Assembly: GCA_023091735.1 (NCBI GenBank)
Contig: JALKBU010000193.1
Location: forward strand, 1-62,936
DNA from: Trichomonas tenax
Lineage: Eukaryota; Parabasalia; Trichomonadida; Trichomonadidae
Length of the DNA stretch: 62,936 nucleotides
Direction of reading: 5' to 3'
This document shows positions 50,228-58,736 of the stretch, one piece after another (the first letter of the stretch is position 1; every line of letters begins with the position of its first letter). The notes below the pieces were generated by a model that did not search any database, was not told the origin of the DNA, and saw only the letters and a program-made list of their open reading frames with translations. The translations under genes and the position numbers were made by a program.

Positions 50228-50643
50228 TCAAAAAACGTGACAAAAATAAAAGTGACGAAGTAAAATGTAAAAGTGACGTTATTGACATGTTTAATGCTAT
50301 GAAAATTTCATTTTATGGTGTATTTTACCATTCCGCTGTCTGTAGGACTTCATTTTTACCGCAAAACCTTAGATTATTGTTTTTTCAGTTATCAAATCAA
50401 GATAAAGCCGAATTTCCAGTAAAATCGTGAATACCACACTATATAGATGCTTTTTATTAACTGATTATTTTTAAATTTATCAGAAATTCAAACTGAAATT
50501 TTGACAACTTCTCAAAAAAAACTTATCAAATTAATATTTGATGAGTGGTTTTATATAAAAGAAAGAAAAATATTTTTCAAAAAGTGACTAATCAATTTGC
50601 ATTCAATTTTTTGTGTTTGCATTTAAAAAATATTTTATTTTTA
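50228..50643. promoter_or_regulatory. divergent spacer with triple GTCAC initiator-like sequence
   Basis: On the minus strand, three GTCAC(T/G)TTT sequences occur at 50237-50241, 50252-50256 and 50273-50277, all within 50 bp of the armadillo gene's ATG. Further out TTGACATGTTTA (about 50284-50295) is a near-miss to the recurrent element. The other half, upstream of the gene at 50644, is AT-rich and plain. Confidence 0.45.
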
Positions 50644-51051
50644 ATGTACACTCAAAGCGCTTATCAGTATCAATATGTATATCCTCAAGCGGCAGTATTC
50701 CCTACTCCAATAGTTCCGCCCCCTCAGCCCGTCAATACTGTTGTCCTGGAGCCTCCGAAGACCTTGAGCTTGGATTTGCCAAAGTTTGAATACACAACAG
50801 ACAAAATACCATTCATACCGTTCGAGAAGCATAAGAATGACTACAAATTCGAAACGCCACTTGACGCCATGAGTTTTATCGCAAAACATTGTCTTAAATA
50901 CCATCAAGCCTTCAACAGAAACCTCGCAAAGATTTATTCCAAGCACGTTCGGGTCCTCTCCATTCAGGACTTAACATACGTTCAATTCTCTTCCATTGAT
51001 AAGAAGACATTTAATTCTGTTTTTACGAAGATCCATCGTCGAAACGCTTAA
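50644..51051 (+). CDS. small proline/tyrosine-headed hypothetical protein
   Basis: From ATG 50644 (MYTQSAYQYQYVYPQAAV) the protein has 135 residues; the open frame extends 33 codons upstream through AT-rich DNA without a sensible start. The head is rich in Y, Q and P (PTPIVPPPQPVN). The rest is a compact domain of about 85 residues with helices around DAMSFIAKHCLKYHQAFNRN and ending KTFNSVFTKIHRRNA. I do not recognise the fold. Confidence 0.65.
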   Translation: MYTQSAYQYQYVYPQAAVFPTPIVPPPQPVNTVVLEPPKTLSLDLPKFEYTTDKIPFIPFEKHKNDYKFETPLDAMSFIAKHCLKYHQAFNRNLAKIYSKHVRVLSIQDLTYVQFSSIDKKTFNSVFTKIHRRNA

Positions 51052-51797
51052 TAACTGTAATTTGTTAGGTACTGTAAAAGATATATGTTGTTTAAATTCG
51101 CTATTTTCAATGTTTCGTTGGATAATATATGATAAATTTGGCAATATTTGTTATTCTGACATATTCATTGATATAATGTCCATATGCAGCTCACAAAAAT
51201 ATTATTTGGAACGTCGTTGGATGCATACGAGCTTTCTGAGGATGGCCATCTTATCCGATTCTGTTTTGCCCAGTTGTATCATTGTTTTTGATGATATATC
51301 CTAAATTTAAGAACAATATCTGTTTATTTGCCATCCTGCAAACATGTCAATCGTTATTTGTTCAAATCAAAAATATTCCAATTCTCGCAGTAGAGCTATA
51401 AATGTTTGTAAAAACATTGTTTCTCGGACTTTTAAGGAATGACCGAAGACCTATATTAGTATATATATTGAAATAAATTTTAATATTTTTCCGATGTATT
51501 GTAACTGCATAGTTTGAGCCATGTAAAGAAATACGCAGATGAAGTAAAGTCGGGTCTGACTCACCTGTGTGGTATAAAAGGTTCATTTTATCAGGTTTAT
51601 CTGAGTCAATAGAAATCGACTTGTTATGATGATATCCATCATTACTATAATCTTATCTCCTGAACAATAACATAATGAAAAACTTATTAGCAAAATTTAT
51701 TTTGCGGAAAAAAAAATGTTGAGAATTAAACAGAAAGATATGTAGATAACATTTACAAACAAGAAAGCATACAAACAACATACGTGAAGGGAGTGGA
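51052..51797. other. 746-bp spacer
   Basis: Open frames that enter this stretch (to 51304 on the plus strand, 51362-51586 on the minus strand) look like chance. No repeat, element or RNA gene is recognised. Confidence 0.45.
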
Positions 51798-52514
51798 TTA
51801 TTGAAGAATTCGAGGACTTTGTATCGAATTTGGTGACATATGTAAAATTTGCGGTGGAGAATCGTATGCTATGAGCGCAATCTTAATGGATATAAAGATG
51901 AATGCAGCAGATTGGCAAACTGATGCAATACTCTGAGAAGGGCCTTGTTTAACAGCATTCATAAATACGTAACCAGCCGAAAGTATGACAACTACTCCTG
52001 TGCAGAGCTTTGACAAAAGTGAATTCGTGAAAATTAATGTATTTTCTTGTCTATCGCAAATCCAGTAATGGAAAAACGAGAAAAAGAAAAAGGCTCTCGA
52101 AGCCATGTTATGAAGAAATGAATTTTCGTAAAATGCGAAACAAGCGGTTCCAAGCAATCCGAATATTGCACCAAAACCTAAACTAAACGCAATAAACAAT
52201 ACAAATTTCTGTCTTCCATTTAAAGCGCCGTGTTTCTTACGAATTAAAAGAATAATTGTGAGTAATCGCAAGGAATATACGAAAAACAGTAAAATTGACT
52301 CGATAGACATTAAAACGCTGAATATTCGTGATTCCGGGAAATCAACAACTGTCAATGAAATCGTAGGAAGATAATTAATATTCCAATGCTGATTTTTGAA
52401 GTAAAATCCCCAACAAATCGACATCGTTATTATCGGCAACGCCGCAGAAATGTAATAAATGAACTTCACATTGATAGCTGACGCATGTGGAACATCAAGA
52501 ACATTGCGCTCCAT
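51798..52514 (-). CDS. Frag1/DRAM/Sfk1-family membrane protein
   Basis: From Met 52514 (MERNVLDVPHASA) the protein has 238 residues; an upstream in-frame ATG at 52544 is less likely because ATTCATTTTTG, an initiator-like sequence, lies between. It has six hydrophobic segments. After the first, the loop holds NYLPTISLTVVDFPESRIFSV, close to the P-SIS...PES-IF signature of the Frag1/DRAM/Sfk1 family. Members act at the plasma membrane, Golgi or lysosome in lipid organisation, GPI remodelling or autophagy. The subfamily cannot be resolved. Confidence 0.6.
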   Translation of the reverse strand: MERNVLDVPHASAINVKFIYYISAALPIITMSICWGFYFKNQHWNINYLPTISLTVVDFPESRIFSVLMSIESILLFFVYSLRLLTIILLIRKKHGALNGRQKFVLFIAFSLGFGAIFGLLGTACFAFYENSFLHNMASRAFFFFSFFHYWICDRQENTLIFTNSLLSKLCTGVVVILSAGYVFMNAVKQGPSQSIASVCQSAAFIFISIKIALIAYDSPPQILHMSPNSIQSPRILQ

Positions 52515-52944
52515 GATTTCAACAAAAATGAATTTCTTAATCATAACATAGCATCAACAGGATTATTTGTAGCATAAATACTTGAAATTACGATCATATA
52601 AATCATTATTAATTTCAAAAAAAAAACGTTTTGAATAAGCCAAATTCCTTTTTGAAATATCTTACCTAAGCTATTGTATGATGATTTGACAACTTATTGT
52701 TGTAAAAACAAAAAATATCGCACAAATCTGATCATTTTGGAATTTGTTAGAAATACTTAAAAGGTAACGTTCCCTTCGAGGCTGTTTTGCAGTGGTTATA
52801 TTAAAACCCGCAAATATTTTTGGCGCAAACCCGCAAAAAAGTGCACGTTTAAAAATATTTTTTTGGTGCCGCCAAAAAATTGAGAGGAAATTGCCGCGAA
52901 ATTTTGGCGCCATATACGAAAGTTCATTATTCCAAAGGAAAGAG
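52515..52944. promoter_or_regulatory. upstream region with E2F-like TTTTGGCGC sites
   Basis: Unusually GC-rich for a spacer. TTTTTGGCGC lies at 52817-52826, GGTGCCGCCAAAAAA (a reverse-oriented near-site) at 52865-52879 and TTTTGGCGCC at 52902-52911. These match the E2F/DP consensus TTTSGCGC. GTTCATTATTCC at about 52923-52934 is a near-perfect initiator 11-22 bp before the ATG at 52945. Confidence 0.55.
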
Positions 52945-53772
52945 ATGGCGAGCTTGATGTTTGAGCCAAGAACGAACCTTAGCGTGATGACCTTGTCATC
53001 TGAGAATAGCAAGACTGACTTAGCATCGATCTGGGGCAGTCAATCAAGTGAAATGTCATCACCACCTTCATCACCATACATCGGCAATAGCTCACCTAGT
53101 GTCAAGAGCAGCTCTCCGTTTGGTAAAAACTCTCCAACTCTCTTTTCTCTGCTTAGTCAATCAATCCCGAAGTCACCAAAGAAGACACTCTATGTGCCAC
53201 CGCGTGTTGACTCTCCATCACCAAAGAAGATAAAGCCGAAAGTTGCTGATTATATGTATTCGAAGATACAATTAACATCATCTGAAGATCCTGTATTCGA
53301 CGACATGTACATCAACAGCAAGACTTACGTCTTCAAGGGAATGGAGAATCAAGAATACGCTTGGGATGATTTTAAGCGCGTTGTTCATGAAGCGAAACAG
53401 AGTGTTGTTGCAACACTTAACTTGGTATTTCACTTCAATCATAACATTGTGAGTGCTAAAGCGCTGACATCATCCGCCCAAGTTAAATTAGACAGAATTT
53501 CGGACGGAGATTCGCATATCGATATGGACAAAGCCATCAGATTACTCGACGATCTGTCGAAGTCTGAGAAACTTTGTATATATTCGACAAGCATGTTTAA
53601 TTACAGTATTGTAACTCCTATGAAAGTAGAACATACGGAAATGGGTTCAAGTACGGGCACATTGCATCGACATACAATTACAGGGTTTATTTTCCCTTCG
53701 ATATATGATGGAATATTACAATCTTACGCAGATGTGAACTCTGTGAAGAAGCACAACGTTGTATTGCATTGA
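52945..53772 (+). CDS. hypothetical protein with Ser/Pro-rich N-terminus
   Basis: From ATG 52945 (MASLMFEPRTNLSVM) the protein has 275 residues. The open frame runs 51 codons further up to a GTG, but this crosses the initiator and E2F-like sites. Residues about 30-120 are dense in SP and SPK (PKSPKKT, SPSPKKIKPK), typical of targets of cyclin-dependent kinases. The C-terminal 150 residues form a mixed alpha/beta domain (DDFKRVVHEAKQSVVATLN...TGFIFPSIYDGILQ) I cannot name. CDK-type sites together with E2F-like promoter sites make a cell-cycle role an attractive inference. Confidence 0.7.
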   Translation: MASLMFEPRTNLSVMTLSSENSKTDLASIWGSQSSEMSSPPSSPYIGNSSPSVKSSSPFGKNSPTLFSLLSQSIPKSPKKTLYVPPRVDSPSPKKIKPKVADYMYSKIQLTSSEDPVFDDMYINSKTYVFKGMENQEYAWDDFKRVVHEAKQSVVATLNLVFHFNHNIVSAKALTSSAQVKLDRISDGDSHIDMDKAIRLLDDLSKSEKLCIYSTSMFNYSIVTPMKVEHTEMGSSTGTLHRHTITGFIFPSIYDGILQSYADVNSVKKHNVVLH

Positions 53773-54444
53773 TAATAAAGTGTTTTGTAATGTATTACTT
53801 AATTGATTTGAAATTTTTTGATAAAGAATTCGATTTTTTAGTATTTCTCAATGAATAATTTTGCTATGAGTTCCAATATCGAGTTTGTTGTCGTTTACTT
53901 CACTTAAATTAGTCTCTAAAAGCAAATAAGAAACTATAAATCAACAAGAATGAAAATAATCATAACGGAATAGACAATTTTTTTTCGATTTTTTATTATT
54001 GATTACTTTTTTCGAACCTAATTATTAATTTTATTATATTATAAATAGTGAATAATACTTATAAATAGATTTTGTTTATATTCTTATAAAAATCTTTCTT
54101 GAAAATCAATTTTTAACCACAAAAATCCGATCAATATCATTCATTTCTTTGAATATACATGCGTTAACTATAAATTATATCTATGATAGGAGAGTTTAGA
54201 TGTGGCCTGTTAATGAAATTGTTTAATTGTTTATATTCCAAGGTTGAATATTGGATTATTTTGAACTATGAAGAAATTTCATTGAGGAACATCCAAAAAT
54301 GATAAATGCCGATACATTTTCGCATAGTTCGTTGCTATTGATTTCGATGGTTGAAAAAAATGAAGGATAAATGTGATCAAACAACGCTGCCTCAGAGATC
54401 GATACAAATAAAAGACATATTTAATTCAAATAACAAGGAAAAAC
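53773..54444. other. 672-bp AT-rich spacer
   Basis: Convergent gap between the hypothetical protein gene and the phosphatase gene. No gene, repeat or promoter element is recognised. Confidence 0.5.
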
Positions 54445-55176
54445 TCAAACAGAGATTGGTGAACCATCAGTTGGTTTCTTTGGCTGATACTCAGCGATGA
54501 CTTTCCGTACATCGTCTGCGTCAACACACTTCTTTAATATAGGGAGAATTCTATCCATTAATTCTGTATCTTTTTGATCTCCTTCCCAAGTTATGGAAAG
54601 AATTCCATTTGCGGGATGTCTGTTGAATGAACAAGGATTATTATCAACAATAATAATCTTTTTAATAGGTGCATTAAACATATCTAAATCTTTAACGTAC
54701 ATTCCGTTAGAAAATGTACAGGATTCGCGAAATAGTCTTTGTGTTGCCGGTAGATTTGGTAGAATTTTATCTATAATAGGATTTGCGTAAGGTCCTAAAG
54801 AAGCGGTAAAAACAACTACGTAAAATAAAGGCATGATTTGTGCTAAAAATTCATCTAAAAACGGTCTTTTTTGAATATATACATCATATTGAACGCCATC
54901 AATTGTGATTGGCAATGTCAAATCGTGATACTCGGGTGGATAGAAAGAACAGTGGACTAATGTCTCATCCAAGTCGAGAACAAGAACTTTCTGGGCTGTA
55001 ATGATTTCTTCTATAACTACAGCCGGCGTTCTCGCAGCTGCTGGTGCCGTGTGCAGCTTACAGCAGCAACAACAATAACAACCACCCTCTGGCTCGTCAT
55101 CCTCTCTGACGAGGCCGTCGTGTGATATCACTCGACTCTCAACATCCTGTATGCTTTCTTCTGAGATTTCACCCAT
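54445..55176 (-). CDS. SCP/Dullard-type HAD phosphatase (NIF domain)
   Basis: From Met 55176 (MGEISEESIQ) the protein has 243 residues; the open frame reaches 33 codons further up, into AT-rich leader. The FCP1/NIF domain spans about 62-230. The DLDETLVHCS motif (Asp68, Asp70 catalytic) is intact, with the KRPFLDEF, VVFTASLGPYANPI and IIVDNNPCSF motifs. It should remove phosphate from serine or threonine. A run of six cysteines (Cys33, Cys35-39) precedes the domain and, with the Gly2 start, suggests palmitoylation and membrane anchoring. Candidates for substrate are the Pol II CTD (SCP) or lipin (Dullard/Nem1). Confidence 0.85.
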   Translation of the reverse strand: MGEISEESIQDVESRVISHDGLVREDDEPEGGCYCCCCCKLHTAPAAARTPAVVIEEIITAQKVLVLDLDETLVHCSFYPPEYHDLTLPITIDGVQYDVYIQKRPFLDEFLAQIMPLFYVVVFTASLGPYANPIIDKILPNLPATQRLFRESCTFSNGMYVKDLDMFNAPIKKIIIVDNNPCSFNRHPANGILSITWEGDQKDTELMDRILPILKKCVDADDVRKVIAEYQPKKPTDGSPISV

Positions 55177-55641
55177 GAAAAAATTATTTACACAAAAATT
55201 TGGCACTTTTGTGCTTCTTTTGTAAAATCTTCTTATCATAAATAGTATCTGTAATTTTATTGTTTCTCGTTCCAAGACTTTGAATCTTGATCGTTCGTGG
55301 TGAGAGTCCGACTAAACATTAACTTTTTCTAATTGTCAACTTTATTCACAGTAAAATTGGAGGGTGTTATTCATCATTTTGAATAGATCTCAATATGCTT
55401 AATTGGTCTCATGGTACGCCCAAATGAAAAAATGTTTATTCAAGAGTTCAAATATTTAATCTTAATTATACAATATTGTTGTTTTGCATAAATATACAAT
55501 TCCCATAGGAAAGATTAGCACAATGATCCTATGTTTTGCAATTTGATATTAATTTTATAAAATAATTCTTTATCTTCTAAAATTACAAATCTAAACATAT
55601 ATGTGTTAATGCGAGTAGTAGGTATTATTTCCTAATTCGAA
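55177..55641. other. 465-bp spacer
   Basis: AT-rich gap between the phosphatase start and the 3' end of the membrane-protein gene. No recurrent element and no gene are recognised. Confidence 0.45.
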
Positions 55642-56373
55642 TTAATATAATAATTTCGAATAATATGAAGAAACGTAAATAATGTAATGAGATATTAATG
55701 CAATAGTTGACAGCATGGAATTCTTCTCGTATTTTGTACTAATTACTGCATCAAAAACTAAAACACCAATATTTTGAATAATTTGTGTGATAAATGATGG
55801 CAAATCATTCTTAAAGACTAACTCATGGGAGTTCTTAATGAAAAGAAATACAATGGTTAGGATAATACTAAGGCAATAGACAGATATTTTGGTGTAAAAT
55901 GGATACTGAATTTTGACATAATAAACGGCTATTTCAAGAGCAATGCTTGCGGCAGCTTGGAAAACATCGACTTGGCCATCAAGAATATATAAAATCGAAA
56001 AAATAATTGGAAGACAAATCGCGAATATTTGGTATTTCTGATAAGACAGCAATGAGATAAGAGTTATAATTGCAATTGGTCGATTCGGAATGTTGAATTT
56101 GTTAATTCTGTATCCTTCACGATGAACTACTTTGAAAGTTAGAATCTTTGAGAATAAAGGATAAATAAGGAAGTAAAGAACAACAATTGGAACCAAGTTT
56201 GAGTAGAAATTTAAGAAGTATAAGTAAAAATCGTTGAATTTATTTTTGTTTGTATAGGAAAATGCAAATAAAAGTAGCTCTATGACAACAGCAACATAAA
56301 GCGGTGAAAACATCTGTTCAATGTAGACAATGAATGTCCTGAAAAACACTGGAAGATGGTCACGAATCGGCAT
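55642..56373 (-). CDS. multi-spanning membrane protein, unknown
   Basis: The 243-residue protein has about six or seven hydrophobic helices (roughly 22-40, 55-75, 97-115, 118-130, 140-155, 160-180 and 218-238) and few charged residues. The N-terminus MPIRDHLPVFFRTF is short. I see no transporter or receptor signature. Its ATG follows TCAGATATTTTGACAGTTAAAC in reverse sense; upstream there is one near-miss TGACATATAAA. Confidence 0.6.
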   Translation of the reverse strand: MPIRDHLPVFFRTFIVYIEQMFSPLYVAVVIELLLFAFSYTNKNKFNDFYLYFLNFYSNLVPIVVLYFLIYPLFSKILTFKVVHREGYRINKFNIPNRPIAIITLISLLSYQKYQIFAICLPIIFSILYILDGQVDVFQAAASIALEIAVYYVKIQYPFYTKISVYCLSIILTIVFLFIKNSHELVFKNDLPSFITQIIQNIGVLVFDAVISTKYEKNSMLSTIALISHYIIYVSSYYSKLLY

Positions 56374-57083
56374 CAGATATTTTGACAGTTAAACTTTTCA
56401 AATGCCAAATTCTGACATATAAAGTCATATTTTTTGATGTCTTTATGTGAAAAAATTGTCTAATCTCTCCAAATATTGACTTTAAAACCAATACTAAAAG
56501 TGGATAAACAACTATATACAGAGCTTCTCAATATAGATGTCTTAAAGCTGTATAGATATTGACAGAAAAGTGTGCATGCATCAAATTTATATCTATATGA
56601 ATATATTCATGAAGTTTCAATGTATTTGATTAGCGATCATTGCGCAACTGATGACAGAGAAATAGAACGAAGCACACCCAATGATCTAGTTTCAAAACGT
56701 ATTTTTCAAGAATATGTCACAAAGTTGTCTATAAAGGGACTAGGATATGATAAAATTATAGAATTAATGCTGTGTGTATGGGAATCTTCGTTGATTATTA
56801 CGACTATAAAAAAGTTGGAGCAAAATTTGGAAAAAATCATTTGTCATGTAAATTATTCAATTCATGGTAATTTGAATCCAATATATTTGTCATGTAAATT
56901 AAATTTACCAGATTATGCCAAGTAAAACGATCAAAACAATCATTATGCCATGTAAATATAACAGATTGATAGTAAATGCCACGTAAACTCCGAAATTTTG
57001 CCAAGTAAAGTTTCCATTTGACATATTTGACCATGTAAAATCAATAAAAATGAAGTGTCAAAATAAAAGTGTCATAAGATTTT
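56374..57083. other. 710-bp divergent spacer with promoter array
   Basis: The right third is the seven-copy array (56842-57039). The open frame at 56572-56925 lies partly inside the array, so I do not call it a gene. The rest is AT-rich. Confidence 0.5.
56842..57039 (+). promoter_or_regulatory. seven-copy TGNCANGTAAA array upstream of the ankyrin gene
   Basis: Copies start at 56842 (TGTCATGTAAA), 56888 (TGTCATGTAAA), 56916 (TGCCAAGTAAA), 56946 (TGCCATGTAAA), 56977 (TGCCACGTAAA), 56999 (TGCCAAGTAAA) and 57029 (GACCATGTAAA). Spacing is 46, 28, 30, 31, 22 and 30 bp; a degenerate TTCATGGTAA splits the 46-bp gap. All point toward the ankyrin gene and the last ends 44 bp before its ATG, followed by two AAGTGTCA sequences. 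Confidence 0.75.
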
Positions 57084-58685
57084 ATGAGTGAAGTAAATCT
57101 CGAGAAAATCATTGAGCTCCAAAAAGCTTTGAATTTTCTCAACAGCCAAAACGTTGAACACGCTAAGGAGGTTATCCTCAACTCACCATACACATCCGAT
57201 AGCCACGGATTGAGGCAGATCGCGCACGAATTTTTTTATGTCGTACAGAAATACCCAATTGACATAAGGTTGCTTGCCGCCCTTCTTAAGGACATTGATC
57301 AGGTAGGCGAAAAATACTCAAAACTTAAAAATTACTTAGCTGAAGAAATTATTAATCCTGCGAAGGAAATAAACAATAGCTCTAAAGCAGGACCGTTTAG
57401 GCTTCTTCGTTATTGCTATTTGAACGGATTGTACAATGATACAAACATTTTCGATTTTGTACAAAGATTTCCAAATTCGAGGAAATTGAACTTTTTCTTG
57501 TTGTACTGCTTCCTTGAGCCAGAGATTCAACATAAGTCGCCGGAGTTATTTGAAAGACTCAAACAACAGATCGAATCTTTGAAAATATCTGATAAATATA
57601 TCCAGAACGCCATAACAAACTTCAACGAGTTCCCGCTTGTCGATGTTATCGAATACGGCTGCGAAAAGAACTCAATAAACTACAAGATCAAATTCGAGAA
57701 TTCAACTGAAATAGCAGATGATGAACCAGTGCCATATAACCCATTCGAATCCATAATTCGCAAGTTCTCCAACGCGAAGGAGTACAGAGAATTCTTAAAG
57801 AACCCACATCAAGTTCCCGAGAAACTTACAAAGGCTGTTTTCCTCGAAGCAGCGCTTACAAACGATGTTGAGCTTGTTTCCAAGTGCCTTGCCACTGGAA
57901 TTAATATCGATGCTGCTGATTCTCGTGGACAGACAGCTTTAATTTCTGCTGCTTCGCTCGGACACTGCATGATGGTCGATTACTTGCTTTCTGCTGGCGC
58001 TAAAGTCAACAAGAAAGGCAGCTGGGGCGAGACCTGCCTCCACGCAGCCGCAAAGTGTGGCGCTTTCGCAACAGTCGAGACTTTGCTGTCTCACGGCAGT
58101 GATATATATTGCGAAGATGAATCAAGATGGACACCATTCTTCGACGCCATCGATGCAGGTGCTCTTCCTGTTGCTGTTATCCTTGCAACAAAGGGAACAG
58201 ACTTGAATCGCTGTGCAAGAGAAGGACAAACTCCTCTTCACGTCGCCGCCTCAAACGATGATGTGTCAATCGCAGAGTTTCTCGTCACAAACGGTGCAAA
58301 GGTTAACGCTATGGATGACCATAAGAGGACACCATTGATGATCGCAGCAAGCCGCGGAAATACACAAGTCATCGCATTCCTTGTTGCTTCTGGAGCAGCT
58401 CCAGACGCGAAAGATATCAATGGAAGAACGGCGCTCCATCACGCAGCTGCAGCAAGTGATGTTACTGTTGTCGAAGCACTGCTTAACAGTGGAGCTTATC
58501 CAAACACTGCAGACTCGTTGGGAAGAACACCTCTGATGGTCGCTGCCGGCGTAAACTGCCTTGCATGCGTCGAATGCTTGGTTTTCAAGGGCGCAGACAT
58601 TTACGCTGTTGATGATGCAGGAAAGACAGCTCTCGAGTACTCAACAAATGATGAAGTCAAGGAATATCTTGGATCACTTGTCTAG
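57084..58685 (+). CDS. intact ankyrin-repeat protein with helical N-terminal domain
   Basis: The 533-residue protein has a helical N-terminal domain (about 1-245) and eight ankyrin repeats (about 250-530). The repeats include GQTALISAASLGHCMMVDYLLSAGA, GETCLHAAAKCG and GRTPLMVAAGVNC, each with the TPLxxAA helix-turn. The architecture (novel helical head, C-terminal ankyrins) matches the very large trichomonad ankyrin family, where the function is unknown but protein binding is likely. It is complete, unlike the copy at 3738. Codons in the ankyrin half are more biased than in the head. Confidence 0.85.
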   Translation: MSEVNLEKIIELQKALNFLNSQNVEHAKEVILNSPYTSDSHGLRQIAHEFFYVVQKYPIDIRLLAALLKDIDQVGEKYSKLKNYLAEEIINPAKEINNSSKAGPFRLLRYCYLNGLYNDTNIFDFVQRFPNSRKLNFFLLYCFLEPEIQHKSPELFERLKQQIESLKISDKYIQNAITNFNEFPLVDVIEYGCEKNSINYKIKFENSTEIADDEPVPYNPFESIIRKFSNAKEYREFLKNPHQVPEKLTKAVFLEAALTNDVELVSKCLATGINIDAADSRGQTALISAASLGHCMMVDYLLSAGAKVNKKGSWGETCLHAAAKCGAFATVETLLSHGSDIYCEDESRWTPFFDAIDAGALPVAVILATKGTDLNRCAREGQTPLHVAASNDDVSIAEFLVTNGAKVNAMDDHKRTPLMIAASRGNTQVIAFLVASGAAPDAKDINGRTALHHAAAASDVTVVEALLNSGAYPNTADSLGRTPLMVAAGVNCLACVECLVFKGADIYAVDDAGKTALEYSTNDEVKEYLGSLV

Positions 58686-58736
58686 AAAATAAAAACATTG
58701 TTAAACACGGTAGTTATATAATTTTCAATTTTTATA

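Noticed and set aside
52792..52944. 51-codon upstream extension of the gene at 52945
   Set aside because: It starts with GTG and crosses the initiator and E2F-like sites.
56572..56925. 117-codon open frame on the plus strand
   Set aside because: Its 3' third is made of promoter array elements; no family resemblance.
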